64,000 nt of DNA from positions 146,594,473 to 146,658,472 of the forward strand of contig NC_133389.1 of the NCBI RefSeq assembly GCF_047511655.1, given 5' to 3'. Every line of letters starts with the position of its first letter. Position 1 is the stretch's first letter. Shown piece by piece: positions 49,901 to 62,225 of this stretch. Made by a program: the position numbers and the translations under genes. Origin of the DNA: Castor canadensis. Its lineage: Eukaryota > Chordata > Mammalia > Rodentia > Castoridae. The notes beneath the pieces were generated by a model. That model was given only the letters and a program-made list of their open reading frames with translations, was not told where the DNA came from and ran no database searches.

Positions 49901-52900
49901 CTGGGTTTTGAATTCAGGACCTCAAACTTGCTAGGCAGGTGCTCTGCCATTTGAGTTATGTCCTCAGCCCTTTTTGCTATAGTTACTTTTTGGATATAGT
50001 CTGGTACTTTTTGCCCAGGTCTGGACTACAATCTTCCTATCTATACCTTCAGTGTAGCTAGGATTACAGGCACATGCAACAATGCCTGGCTCTCATTTTA
50101 AAGATTTTATAGGATATTCAAATGGTATTCAATCTGTAGTTGGAAAAAAGGATTTCAAAACTAAAAGACAGGCCTGAGTTACAAGTAGTGTGATTTTGGA
50201 ATTATTATTATTATGAAAGTGGTAGTAGGAGCCAAAGGATTTAGCAGATGCAGAAAATCTATAGAAAGAAAAGTCTAATGTTCAAAAAATAAGACAGATT
50301 GTTAATACATACAGACTTTAAGGTCAAGTGATTGTGGAAGAAAGATAAGGAGAAAGGACAATAACATGAAAGGCCAAAGTTTCAAGGGTAGGAAAAAGAG
50401 CCTTAATGATCTGGCAAGAACCAAAAGACTGAAAGTCTCAAGAAAAAGATGAGTAAGAAAAATGGAAGCCAATTACTAAAGATCAGCAACAACACATATT
50501 AAGAGATAGAGATTAAAATTAGGCACTTCAGAGAGAGTTTTATAAAATAAGAAGGTCTAAGATGTTGCCCTAAGAGTAGGATGGATAACTGTAAGGTTAG
50601 AACACACAAGAATGATATACTTTAGGAGCTCAGGTGTTCACACCTGCAGACTTTTCCTGTTTGCCTATAGAAAACTAGGTCCATGTAGCTAGCATGAAGG
50701 CAGGCAAAGAGTACACCAGTATAGTCTAGGTGACCATGACATGACTTGTCTTTATCAATACCAGCTTAGAATTGTGCATACCCAGAGCAGAAAAGGAACA
50801 CTAATGTTGTGTTACTTTAAATCACATGATACTTACCTTTAAATCAAGGTGTACAATGTTATTCTGATGTAGATAATAAACTCCTTCAAGTATTTGTTTA
50901 ATGAGTCTGATAATATCACTTTCAGAGACCATTTCAGCCAGCTCAGGTAAACACAGGTTGAAAATTTCTCCACCTGCAGCACTGAAGTAAAATTCAAACA
51001 ATAGAAACTTAATACCATTTACCTAAAAATAATTTTAAATATTGTATTATTGTATATCCTTTAAGTAAAAGACACATAGTCATCTAACTTTAGTGTGTGT
51101 ATATACACAACATACACATATATATGAACAAGTGGGAGAGGGAGGATTTTTGAAGAAAAATTACAAGAGGAATTTAAAAATGGATAATAATACCTGAATA
51201 TTTAATAAATAAAATTGAATCACTTTATAATCTAACAATACTACAGTTTGCCTTTACTCTTGGTGAACTCTGATCTTGAAGGAAATGTTTTAAGTCTTTG
51301 CTAAATTACAATTCATTTTTAAAAACACTATATCATACATATAAAAATGACCAAAATGCATTCCTAAGTGACAAAAGATGCCCTATAAACCACAACTTTG
51401 TATCTAAAGTTACATATTCAAAGACAAGAAATATGAACAAATTTAAAATATAAGAATGTCATAAAGTAGCCAGAGTTTACATATTACTTCTAGTTCTACA
51501 CCTTCTAACACAATGAATAAATATACTTTTATAACCAGGAAAAGTAAACTAAGGACTATTTGCTTGTTTCAGTAACAAGATCAAACAAAATACTATGATT
51601 GTCAGCCCATCACATGGTCTCTTTCCCAATGTCTTCTGAAGGACTACTGAGTTTCACACAAATAGAACAGGTGGACTTAGGGGAAATAGAAAATTAGGAA
51701 GAGTCAAGAGGAGGGAGGGAATAGATAACAGAAAAAGCAGAATGCAGAAGTTAGCAGAAAATGGAAACAATGAGCAGCAGTCAAACAAACACTTCATTAA
51801 AACAAGTTACTCAGAGCAGCAACTACAAAAAAGAAAAAAAAAAAGTCCCTGAAGTCAGAAAAGTCACTTATGTCATTATCTTTGCTCTGAAAGGTACAGG
51901 ATTATTCTTCTCTCTGTAAGAAGAGTTTGCCCCTTGAAGAGACAATGGTCAACAAATTTAGAAATTCTGAGTGTTGTCTTCATTTGCTTATGCATTTGCT
52001 TTTGTGTTACATGGGAGTCTATATATGTTAATAGTACTATAGTACAGTTATCCTGTCTTATAAACTTACATGTTTATACTATCTAGATCTATAGCTGACC
52101 TTTATAAGCTTTCTCAAACCCAGTTTAAGAATTAGTAAGGAAGTAAATAACATCTTTTGGAAAGATAGCCATAACACAATAAAATTAACATATAAAAGAT
52201 TAAAATCAGAATATTGTCCTATTCAAAATGATAGATTTCTGTGAATACTAGAGCCAAAGTTTTCAGTAAAAGAATGTAATATCTCAATTATCCAGAATAT
52301 ATTAATATAGTCATACAGCTCTGAAAAAACACATAAAGTTTTTTTTAAAAAAACATTTCTTTCAAGTGCTCAAAATGAAGTCATTTTTAATTTTTTATGT
52401 TAAGAGTCTCTTTTAGGACTCAGGGTGTGACTCAAATGGTAAAGTGCTTGCCTATCAGGTACAAGGGCCTGAGTTAAATCATCCAGTTTTATTCTTTTTT
52501 TTAAATGATTCTCTTTTAAAATTGTATCCCTATGTAAAATGGGGTTAAATAATATGCATGGAATGTTAGAATGGGAAAAGCTCACCAGAGTACTTCCTGC
52601 ACCTCTAAATTACAACATGTGTTGTGATGACCAATCTCCCTTTGTAGAGGATTGCTTTAAGAATCAAAAGAGAAAGAAGGCAGAATGCCTAGCACAATGC
52701 TGCCAGATGGCAAATTCCTAATGTGTGTTACTGTTGAAGTGACATTCTATGAAAATGTACTACTCTGCTGACTGAGATCATTCAGAGGGTAGGGTTTCCA
52801 TTTTACATGTTTCATTATGATCTTCATCATTTTCTGTTGGGTCCATTATATTTACTTAAAGACATTTAATAGACAACATTTTATAATCTCTTGACAAAAA

Positions 52901-55900
52901 GAAAGCATAATTTATTACTACATAATCTCAGAGTTGTCTCTTATGAATGAAAGCAAGTTCCCCTTTTGAGCTTTGTTTATAGTGAACAGGTCTCCAAAAA
53001 AGTAACTGATATTCTGTTACTTTTAACAACTTTAGTTTGCTTAAAAATTAGCCTTGAAAACTTAATGTGCCCAGTTAATTTCTTTCCAGAAATTAAATCA
53101 TATTTATTTTATGCAATTCTCCAAATATGCCTTCAAAACACTTGGTATAGAAGAAGTCCTTGCCTCGTGGAGAGTGAGGATGGGATGACACAACTATCCT
53201 CTATAGCTTCCCCAATTTATAGAAAACATCTAATGCCTCCCTGAAAAGTATCATTCATGTTATCTTTCAAATAGATAGTCAAAGAAAGGGCTAACCAAGT
53301 CTTTAGACTTTATAACTGGAAAGAAATACTTTTTGTGGACTATGCATTTTGATAAAAATGAAAAGATTTAATAATTATTTAAAAGTGACAAGTTTGTTTC
53401 ATTCACAAAAATAAACTTACTTTGTTTCAAAATTAGGTTTAAGCTAGATGGAAACAAAATAAAACACAAAAATAAAATGGACCTATTAGAACCTCATAGC
53501 TGTAGTATTTCCAAAAGAAAGTTTTAAACAGTCATAAAATTAGAAAATTCACCAATTCAAAACTATATATGCGCACACACACACACACACACACACACGT
53601 ACGTTTGAACTCAGGGCTTCACACTTGCTAGGTAGATGTTCTACCACTAGAGCCACATCTCCAGTCATTTTTGCTCTGGTTATTTTAGAGACGGAAGTCT
53701 CACTTTTGGTCTGGGCTGGCCTGGACCATGATGACAAGTGCATGCTACCATGCCCAACTTTTTTCCCCATTGAGATGAGGGTCTCAGAAACCTTTTTGCC
53801 CAGGCTGGACTGGAGACTCGAGCTTTTCAATCTCAGCCTTCCATGTAGCTTGGAATAACAGGCACATGCCACCAAGCTGTTGGTTGAGATGGGGTATTAT
53901 GAACTATTTTGCCCAGATGGCCTCAAGTCATGATCCTCCTAATCTCAGCCTCCTAAGTAGAATTACAGGCATGTGCAACCAGTGCCCAGCTTCAAAACAG
54001 TAACTTTTTAAAGTAGTTTTGGGCCAGTCATATCGGGGAATGAACATCTAATACAAGTGCATATGCATGTACTCTTTGAGCCAGCAATCAGTCATGATTT
54101 CTTAAAAATATGGTTTATTAACACTATTCTTAGAAAAAACCTAGAAACAATAATCATGCTCAATCACCCTCTAAATATCATTCTTAACTAAAAATAGAAC
54201 TTCTTGGAGAGTTGGCTGACTATAGGTATAAGTCAAGGAAGATGCAAAGTGACCCTGGGGAACTTGGTGTGCATAAAACAAGGAAGTCCTCAAACCCTAA
54301 TGAGATTACATCAAAAGGACACAGGAAGTAACTGAATGCCTACTTGACAAAATTTAGCTGCTGATAAATTTGGAACATTAAAAAAAAAACAGTGGAAGAA
54401 AGTGATCAGGATCCACTAATTAAAACACAATAGGTTATTTTAGTTAGTGTTATTTGTTAGCTTAATTAACAAAATATGAATCCTAGTGATACTAAAAGGG
54501 GAAAGAAAGGAAAAGAAGCACTTTTTTTTAGGAGAATGCCAGATTAATAAATTTAGAAAGAATAACAGAATTAGAAATCACCATTTTCTGACATTCATCA
54601 TGATAGCTAGCTTAAGCAAATATATCAATGGTTATATCAGTTGTTAGATGAAAAGCTGTTAAGGAAAAGGATATTCCAAGGTCTCTAAATATCACTACAT
54701 AGATTACCTATTAATTACAGAGGAGAAATGTCCCTTTACAATGAATGGGAGTGCTGGTAGAGCCCACCTTAGTCACCTTCAAATTTAACAAAACCAAGAA
54801 TGAAACAACCTGATGTTAATTACCACCTGATATGATGCAATAAGAAATACACATTATCACCCACACTGTCTTCTTGCCAAAAATGTTAAAAATATAATCA
54901 TGGGGAAACAATCAGACAAATACAGAATGTATGACATTTCGTGTGACACGTGACTAAACATTCCCCCCTCCCCAAAAGCCAATGCCATGAAAAATAAAAT
55001 ACTAAAGAGGCTTAACAACCAATACAATATGTGAGTCTTGACCAGATCTTGTACTGGAAAAAATAGGTCTATAGGATATTTTGGAGACAAAGAAATTTAA
55101 ATATGGACTCCTTTATAATTCTCTTAGGTTTGGTTATGTAGAAGAGTACCCTATTCTTCCAAATGTATACTTCAGCATGCAAAGGAGAACTGTCACAACT
55201 TTCAAATGTTGCAGTAAAGGTAGGACTATGCCAACTATGATGAATCAAAGTGAATGTTAATTGTACTAGTTTTCCAAACTTTCTATAGATTTGAAATTTT
55301 ACAAAATAAAAAAATGAGTATGTATGATGGTTTGAAGAAGAAACAAAATTGGTAAGAGTTATTAGCGTAAAAGATTCTTCCATTTTATTTTCACCATATA
55401 AAAATGATGCCTCCTTATTAAAACAACTAAACCAGCCTGGCAAAAATATTACCACTGACTGAAACTATCTGATGTGACAGTGACACCCCAAAAGCAACAG
55501 GTATAATTAAGCCAAATACTAGCACTACATTTAGGAAATCCTAGTCACTCTGGTAATAAATAAATTTACTCAAACATTTGCTGATCACTGAGCAGGGTAT
55601 TTGAATCAATTTTCAGAGTGTGAACAAGTCTACCCATCAAATGTGTCAAAACGTTCTGATGTATTTTGGTGTTCCTGTTTAGATGAATCCCCAATGGAGG
55701 ATTTTATAAATGTTATCAAATTCCTACATATTTTCATCCTCCAAACCTATTACTCCATTACAACTTTTGACAGATGTTAGCTACTTTTTTCAGTCTTTCC
55801 CAGATAGGTAACTATTTAAAGGGAAGTCAGCTGAAGAATCTTTAATGAAAATAACCAGAAAGCAAATGAAAAATGAGATCATACCGATCACATACTGGCC

Positions 55901-58900
55901 TTTTCTATATCCCAACTTACTTTCCATGCTATCATGAGCATGGTACCTTGGTGTTCTGGAAAATGCTCATTCTTAAAGGAACTTCTTGTCAGTTTAGCAT
56001 TTTACGAAATTGTGTTTTCATTTATAAGTTGATTTCAGGAAAATCTTTTCCTGGTGCAAAAACATTGATTTTAAAAAAAATAAACACATAAATCTCTTCA
56101 TCCTTTAACTGAACACTAAAATAAGGCTAGTATGTTTTTAAATTAAAAAAAGCAATGATGCAAGTTTACTAAAAAGAGTTATTATAGCTAGCAATACATT
56201 TTTTTCTAACAAAAAACTTATTCCATTAGTTTGCTCTGAAAGAGATTTACTTTATCAAAAACTATAAAAACTTAAAGAAAACTAAACATTAATTTAGCTG
56301 ACCTTTTTTACATCCTTATAGTAAATATGTAAGATGTTCATGTGAAAAAGCATTATGTAGGAGTTACCCATCAATATACTGGTAACAAACCACAGTTACT
56401 TTAACCATTCTCTGCTCACAAGTTGAATACTTTGGTGTTTTCAATTTCTCACTGACAAGAGATATACTTTGTTTCTCATTGCTACAATTCCTAGCCCTGT
56501 TTTGCACATCACATATACTAACTGTGTTTCTTTAATAAACAAACGCTATACCAGAGGCAGACCTTTATATGGTTAACCTTTCTGTTGAATCATGTGTAAT
56601 GCAATACATTTAGCCTTGTGATAATATTTGAATATAAACTATGTTTCTCTAATATTTGACCTGTAGGCATCTTTATAAGTTCTTGTCATATTTTTTGATA
56701 TTTCAAGTCACCATGTCTTACCTATTAAAATAGCTACTTTAAATTTATTAAAGCATATACTTACTACTCCAATACCAAAATGATTTCACTTGTATTTTCA
56801 TAGACCTCATGAAGATTAATCACATGAGGACAGGACTTTGCTAATTCGAGCACAGCAATCTCATGCAGAATCTCTCCTCGACAATCTTGACCTCTTCTCC
56901 TCTTTTTTAGAAATTTTGCAGCATATTCTTGGCCAGTAGATTTTGATATACATTGTCTAACCACAGCAAACTTTCCTCTGGGGAGAAAGAAAAGGACAAT
57001 CAATGTTAACTTTTTCATAAAAGTTTTTCATAACATTAGACTATTACAAGTACTACTATATCTCTAATTTAAAGTCAGCTTTTTCAAATATTCATGTCAT
57101 TGAGAATTTGTCTTTATTCTCTAAACAGAACCAAGTATCATATGCAATTTTATAAGATTTACAGTGCTGCCACATAAAATGCAAATGAAAAACTGTAAGT
57201 GCAAGGTAAGACAATTATATTTATTTTTCATTATTGATATTACACATTATCACTACAAATGATAATCTCTTTTGCAGACCAACTCCATGCCATATGCTTG
57301 ATATAAGTTATTATGCTTAAGTATTATACAATTCTATATAATAAATACTTCTATTTTTTACAGACCCCATAGAAGGCACATAACTTAGTCAAGGTAAAGA
57401 TTTAAACTTAGGACTATTTTAAAAGACTGAACACTTCTTATGGCATCACATTAACTCTAATCAAAATAGCTTTTCTTCAAAAAATTGAAATGAATGCAAA
57501 ACTGAGCATTTTATTTGTTTAATTTTATTAGAGTAATAATTTTGTCTTTATATGTGACTTTTAACAAGCTTGGAAAATTTCTCCCACAATTTGTTGTTTT
57601 GCCAGCATATCCCTTAGTAATCCTCGCTAGTCTACGAAGCCTGTAATGGACACCTAAGTGTTGCACACCCATGGAGAGTATTCAAAGACAGTTCAAGATC
57701 AGCTGCACAATCGATGGTTAGCAATGGTTAGGTACAAACATGCCTTTTGAGGACACGTTTTTAGCCCTTCCAATAGCAGTTCTCGTCACCTTAGCCTAAA
57801 CCTAAAAGCATGTATATATGAGCATACAGTCATCCAACATATACTTTCACAAAGGCATAAGCTATTTTGAGTCAAGGACTCTTCTGAGAGCTGATAAAAG
57901 CTACTGACTTATCTGTTCCGAAAAATGCCTTTAAATAAGAAGTTTTACATTCAGTTCCAGACTTTCCAGACTTTGAAGCCATAAACTATCCAGAAACCTT
58001 CTAAGCCTGAGTTTAGACGATCCAAAATTAAGAACTTCCATTCTAAAGCTCAAACCACTCTCTACTTTCTGTTACTAACAAATCAGGGATAAATTTTTTA
58101 AAATCTTCAGAATATAACTTTTGTTCAACAACTCCCCTTGCCTCAATTCTCCTCAAAATATACTTCTAACCATAATATTACCACTTGCCAAGGAAAACAA
58201 TTTTTAACACACTTGTGTGTGGAGTGGGGAATAAACTGGTTGACTGTATTTTGCTTGCCATTCCCAAGGACCAGGATGACAAAGATTCCTAATCTTTACT
58301 ATTCACTCAAATTTCCTCAAAACTGGTGCCAAAGAAGATCACTGCAAACAAACTAAAAGGTACAGTTAGTAATGGGGGAAAACCCCTGCTATAATTTGAC
58401 TCCTACATTTATTAAAATATGCCTCAAGTAAGTCAATTTGCTTATATAAACCTGATGCGTTAAAAGCAGTTTTAAGATTTGAGAATGTGTAACTAAAACA
58501 TACTTTCTTAATTCTATGCAAAGCATAAATTGATACACTTCAATAGGCATGCAAAAAATAAATCAATCCTTTAACTTTATATTCAAAATCACTGGTGTTT
58601 TATAAATTTTTCACTGGACAAACTGAGTCATAATAAAATTAAATGACTCACGAAGGTCACATACTGAATTGGAGTGCCAAGAATTAAACTGTGAAATGTG
58701 AATTTCTAACTTTTTTGTTCTAACCACTACAAAACCATTCCTCCCTTTAAAATAGTTTTTCTTCCTAAGAAGTTTAGGTCACTTCTGCCAATGCTTAGAT
58801 TGAGAAGCAAAAACTTGTCTAAAGCAAGGACTTTACCTTGTAAAATAGTTTGCTCCCTAAATGGTTCACAGCATCCACTGTGACAATTTAGTTCTGCTAT

Positions 58901-61900
58901 AATTTGTTATATCTATAAGCTAGAATTCCCTCAGAAACAAAGAACAAAATTAAATAATACTTTTTATCTAATTGTTTCAGGTATTCTAAGGGGACTTTCT
59001 TAACTTGTACAGTACAGTAACCAAATGGCATGAGTAATGATTTATCTATCAATGTTCACCACAAAGTAAAAGCTCCATTAAGGCAGGAAACACATTTCAT
59101 CTAATTATTACAATAATTATAAAATTTACATTTAGCTACCTAACATATAATAAGAACTGAAATATTTATTGAAGGAAAGAAGCCAGTTATGTACCTACTA
59201 TAAACCATAAACTGTGCTATTTTTACCCTGTAAAACATTTGCATTTTTAAGTATGAAATTCTAATAAAATTTTTATTTGTGTATATATTCATTCATATAC
59301 TGTGAAGCAAGGTAAATATTTATCATAATTATCAGATATCTTAGGGAAAAAAGCAAGTATTTGTTTTCTACTCTAAACTGTTAGTTGTAGGGGTTGGGGA
59401 TTTAGCTCAGTAGAAGAGCGCTTGCCTGGCAAGTGCAAGGCCCTGAATTCGGTCCCCAGCATCCCCTCCCCCCAAAAAAAGGAAAAATAGAAAAATAAAA
59501 TGTTAGTTGTAGTTTAGAAGTATCAAAAATAATCTTCAATACATGATGTTCTTGTACAAAATTTAACAGAAATATTCAAGAAAATTTTAAACCTTTAACT
59601 TAAATTTACTTAATGCATAGAATCAAAAAGCAAGGCTGACTACATTTCCCAGCAGTGAAAAGATCTAGTAGTTACCCTTCTGCATTCTAGAATACACAAT
59701 AAAATGTGAAGGGATGGGGAGGGTAAGCCACAAAGGAAGCTGACGTTTATTTCTGAGTCTGCCTCGCCCTTCTAACCACAAGTCCTATGAAACTGTTGGA
59801 GGAGGAGTAGAAAAAACTTACCCAACATGTTAAAAAACAGGAACAATGTAACTTTTTTGAGAAGAGTAAAAAATGAACTTGACTTTTAGGTATTTTCCTT
59901 TAGATTGCTACAGGAAAATAAATTCCTAAATTTATGTTTAAAACCCTGTTGATTTACAAAGATAATCTTATAGTTCTGTACATGCTAGCAACTGCACAAC
60001 AAAATGTGCAAGCATAAAGAGGAAGAAGATTATAACCCTAATGTCCACTTCATAAAGCATAGTACACTGAGATTGGTCACAGCAAAAAAAGTTACTTTAA
60101 ACAAGTTCTCAGCAGATGAAAAGTCATGATTTTTAATTTATCAAGATCTAAAATTAAGTACATCAATATTTAGCAAGTGACTTATTCGCTGACAATTCAA
60201 AGAAAGATACTACTAAAGTCCCTTTCATGAGATATAAGATGGGATACTAGCAATCTGAGTTTAACATTTAGTTTGCTCTAAATAATAAAAAGCATTCTGA
60301 TTCAGGTTTATGATTGTTACCTATGAAAGGCGCCTTATTTAAAAAATAATTTAGAATTTTTGATATTGTTCTCAAAGTTTAAGTTCTCCAAAACCTTTAA
60401 AGAAAAAAAAGACTTTCTAGACTTTGTAGCTCCTGTAATGTATCTTATTAAGTTAGTAATAAATATAAGTACATTTACCCACCAACAGACTAACTTTGAA
60501 AAACAGGAAAGAATCCCTTTTATTGTGTAGACTGTTCAAGATTTTGCATATCCAATTACCTGATCAGGGCAATTTCCAAACAACTTGGAGGTATCTAGTC
60601 TACCTTCTCACTCAACAAAAAGGAAATCATACAATTTCAGACCCAAAGCAAGCACAGATCAACTGACTTTCAGTCTATTTCTACTAATATATGATTCCAT
60701 ATGACACAGATTTGACATGGTTTTTAGGGAAAAAAAAGCGGGGGGAGGGGCGGGAAGAGGAGGAAGTAAAAATAGAAGAGGAGGGAAGAAGGTATGGAGG
60801 GAGCTGGGGAGGCTTCTAGTAGAATCTCTGGCTTCCTGAATAGTGTCCTTATATTCTAAAAGGTAAGATATTAACAATGCCATGTCCAATTCTATGTTTC
60901 CCATTTTAAGGAAACAATAAACACTAAAAAGTGGCCCAGAAGAGGGTAAATGCATGAAGTCTAAAGGACTTTAACATGGATATAGATTACATACAGCTAA
61001 AAGACAGCCATATCTATTGGGTAGACATTAGAGTAGAAAATAGAACATTCTATGCCTGTGACATAGGACCGTTCTCATTTTGTGAAAGGCTGCATCTAAC
61101 ATCTGCAAAAGTGAAAAAGTTAGGACTTGCCTCTATGGTAAGTTAAAAGACCATCAAGGAAAAGATTACTTTCCATTTTCATATTAAGAGTATCTACATT
61201 AAAAAATAATCATACTGTTTTACTGTACATCTATCAATACAAACATATACTCACTCAGTAAACCATCTTAGCATAAGCCAAAACTTTTTACTTCTATAAC
61301 TAAAATCAAACTGAAGACATAAACTGACCACCATTTTTCAACCCTCCAATAATCACATTTAATTTAAAACTAAGAAGACACTAAATAATTTAAATAACTT
61401 AGCATAGCTGTTAAAACTTTCATGCACATTAAAATAGTAGTACTATTCTAAGAAATTTATACTGTGAGTAAGCCAAGGCAGAATTTGTATAGATTTTTAT
61501 TTATGGAACACTCATGCTTTGTGATATAGAACTACAGTATCAGATGAGTTAAATTTTTTGTTTAATTAAGGACAGAAGGAACTGGGGGTGAGAAATCTCC
61601 TATTTCTTTTTAGCCAGGTACAATAGCCTAAGAATTAATAAAATATATTAAACAAAAACCTATATTACACTATATTAAGCACTTTACAAATATCAAGTAA
61701 TTCAACCCTTACAACAACCATATAAAATAGACACATTTATCATCATCTCTCCTATAGATGAGGGAACTATGGCACTAAGAGACATAGTAGTTTAAATGAG
61801 GTCACACAGCTAGCATCTGACAGAGCCCAATGCTTACTTAGCACTCCATTATACCTTTTCCCATCCACTGCCTCAGATAAGAGCTGAGATCCCAGACTGA

Positions 61901-62225
61901 AGTTTGTGTGATGTATGATACAAACTCATTAACCCACTACAGATTTTACTTTCCAGTCAGTTAAAACCAGATCCTGCCTCATAGCAACAGAGATGATGAA
62001 TTTCCTTTCTAGTCATTGTTCATGGTCCAAAGTGACTTTTATAGTAGAAACAGAAATCCAAAATTTTAATTTAAACGGAATATACATCATAAAGTTTCTT
62101 TACCTTCCAAGTTCTTTAGATGTAAGTGTGTAGAAATTATTAAAGTTTTCCATTTTCATTGGAGTTTGAGGAGTTGTAGTTAGCAAGCCTGAAATACTCC
62201 GGCAATCAAATCTTCTCCGTGCCAT
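43651..62225 (-). CDS. STK17B: STK17B (DRAK2) serine/threonine kinase, complete coding region in seven exons
   Basis: The coding sequence joins 62225-62104, 56977-56765, 50981-50837, 49066-48940, 47304-47256, 46140-45961 and 43933-43651. The total is 1119 nt, or 372 residues plus TAG. Every intron has GT..AG ends and all phases agree. The start [10 protein letters not shown], the kinase domain (about residues 33-293) and the end SDLLC identify STK17B rather than its paralogue STK17A. Seen directly: glycine loop GRGKFAVV (40-47), catalytic lysine K62 in YAAKFLK, HLDLKPQN with D158, DFG with D179, and APE at 203-205. The loop reads HLD, not HRD. The tail after about residue 293 is Ser-rich and acidic, with a basic KRFRF patch at 352-356. 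Known for the family: a DAPK-related nuclear/cytoplasmic kinase that promotes apoptosis and raises the T-cell receptor signalling threshold. From memory of the human protein, differences are few and conservative. I see no disabling change. Confidence 0.96.
44016..44092 (-). mobile_element. ID SINE in the last STK17B intron, gene-sense
   Basis: Plus-strand text gcagtgctgaggtgcaaacc and actctaccactgagctatag is the reverse complement of the ID boxes, so the SINE runs in the same direction as STK17B. It lies about 80 nt upstream of the exon 7 acceptor. Confidence 0.88.
45660..45900 (-). mobile_element. L1 3' UTR fragment in STK17B intron, gene-sense
   Basis: Plus-strand acagcatacattaattgtac, gatcatacccacccccattg and agatttcacatatgagagaa is reversed L1 3'-end text. 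It ends about 60 nt from the exon 6 donor. Confidence 0.7.
45961..46140 (-). CDS. STK17B: STK17B coding exon 6, kinase C-lobe
   Basis: Encodes the last base of W219 through two bases of E279: [20 protein letters not shown], followed by the helix G to H region ending LLVKNPE. The acceptor is gttttttag and the donor gtgagt. Length is 180 nt. An intronic ATG a few codons upstream lengthens the open frame but is not used. Confidence 0.96.
46141..47255 (-). other. STK17B intron between coding exons 5 and 6
   Basis: A 1.1-kb intron. I see no transposon, RNA gene or open frame of note. Confidence 0.8.
47256..47304 (-). CDS. STK17B: STK17B coding exon 5, APE motif microexon
   Basis: A 49-nt exon encoding the rest of A203 through D217-M218 and two bases of W219: [16 protein letters not shown]. 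The acceptor is ctcttttag, with a good pyrimidine tract, and the donor is gtaag. The APE motif and the start of helix F support the reading, and the exon is needed for phase continuity between exons 4 and 6. Confidence 0.95.
47305..48939 (-). other. STK17B intron between coding exons 4 and 5
   Basis: A 1.6-kb AT-rich intron with an ID-type SINE at 48796-48867. Otherwise nothing is recognised. Confidence 0.85.
48796..48867 (-). mobile_element. ID-type SINE, minus strand, partial
   Basis: Plus-strand text ttttggtgcagggattacca and actactgagctataccccca is reversed ID sequence; the middle is shortened. Confidence 0.8.
48940..49066 (-). CDS. STK17B: STK17B coding exon 4, DFG and activation loop
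   Basis: Encodes P161 through L202 plus one base of A203. It carries the magnesium-binding PQNILL, VDFG (D179) and the activation segment [21 protein letters not shown]. The acceptor is ttatttag and the donor gtaac. As I remember the human protein, residue 188 is His, here Asn. Length is 127 nt. Confidence 0.95.
49067..50836 (-). other. STK17B intron between coding exons 3 and 4
   Basis: A 1.8-kb intron with one composite B1+ID SINE (49871-50093). Nothing else is recognised. Confidence 0.85.
49871..50093 (-). mobile_element. Composite B1+ID SINE, minus strand
   Basis: Plus-strand order is reversed ID (ggtggtactgggttttgaat, aaacttgctaggcaggtgct), then reversed B1 (aggattacaggcacatgc). Flanked by an exact 10-bp duplication, cattttaaag, at 49861-49870 and 50094-50103. 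Confidence 0.93.
50837..50981 (-). CDS. STK17B: STK17B coding exon 3, hinge to catalytic loop
   Basis: Encodes the last base of Y112 through K160: the hinge and glycine-rich AAGGEIF, the D and E helices ([14 protein letters not shown]), and the catalytic HLDLK with D158. The acceptor is ttttacttcag and the donor gtaagt. Exon length is 145 nt and it ends in phase 0. The exon is easy to miss because no long open frame marks it. Confidence 0.95.
52414..52490 (+). mobile_element. ID-like SINE, plus strand
   Basis: Contains cagggtgtgactcaaatggt, agtgcttgcctatcaggtac and gggcctgagttaaatcatcc. Diverged and tail-poor. Confidence 0.75.
53574..53598. repeat. (CA)n microsatellite
   Basis: A CA run abutting the reversed composite SINE; on the other strand it is the position of the SINE's tail. 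Confidence 0.92.
53599..53992 (-). mobile_element. Multi-unit composite SINE (ID plus at least two B1-like units), minus strand
   Basis: Plus-strand order: reversed ID (gaactcagggcttcacactt), a first reversed B1-like unit (to about 53760), a second (gcccaggctggactggaga, near 53800), and a third segment (gcccagatggcctcaagtca, then tacaggcatgtgcaacc). The 108-codon minus-strand frame at 53549-53875 lies in this repeat. Confidence 0.8.
54780..55315 (+). mobile_element. Probable ancient LINE-type 3' end
   Basis: The arrangement near 55200-55310 (tgttaattgtactagttttc, then atttgaaattttacaaaata) resembles the 3' end of an old mammalian repeat. The family is uncertain. Confidence 0.35.
56765..56977 (-). 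CDS. STK17B: STK17B coding exon 2, kinase N-lobe
   Basis: Encodes the end of R41 through the first two bases of Y112. It holds the second part of the glycine loop (GKFAVV), the catalytic lysine K62 ([11 protein letters not shown]), and the alpha-C region [14 protein letters not shown] with E80 as the likely salt-bridge partner. The acceptor is ctccccag at 56978 and the donor gtaagtat at 56764. An open frame extends upstream from 56977 to an intronic ATG near 57018, but those added residues are intron and are not part of the protein. Confidence 0.96.
59391..59500 (+). mobile_element. ID SINE, well preserved
   Basis: Contains ggggttggggatttagctca, agagcgcttgcctggcaag and ttcggtccccagcatcc, followed by a C-rich then A-rich tail. 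Flanked by an exact 12-bp duplication, tgttagttgtag, at 59379-59390 and 59501-59512. Close to the rodent ID/BC1 consensus as I recall it. Confidence 0.94.
60727..60830 (+). repeat. Purine-rich tract
   Basis: About 100 bases of mostly A and G with several G runs; the minus-strand 98-codon frame here is its pyrimidine-rich mirror. Confidence 0.8.
61655..61860 (-). mobile_element. MIR SINE, minus strand
   Basis: Plus-strand text ttaagcactttacaaatatc, gatgagggaactatggcact and gaggtcacacagctagcatc follows reversed MIR order. Confidence 0.85.

Larger units (their letters stand above)
50982..56764 (-). other. STK17B intron between coding exons 2 and 3
   Basis: A 5.8-kb intron. It holds an ID-like SINE (52414-52490), a (CA)n tract, a multi-unit composite SINE (53598-53992) and a probable ancient LINE end (54780-55315). 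No exon-like frame with conserved content was seen. Confidence 0.85.
56978..62103 (-). other. STK17B intron between coding exons 1 and 2
   Basis: A 5.1-kb intron. It holds an ID SINE (59391-59500), a plus-strand purine-rich tract (60727-60830) and an old MIR (61655-61860). The rest is AT-rich sequence in which I recognise nothing coding. Confidence 0.85.

Noticed and set aside
56978..57018. In-frame ATG upstream of coding exon 2
   Set aside because: Sequence before 56977 is intron with a clear acceptor, and the true start with an upstream in-frame stop is at 62225.
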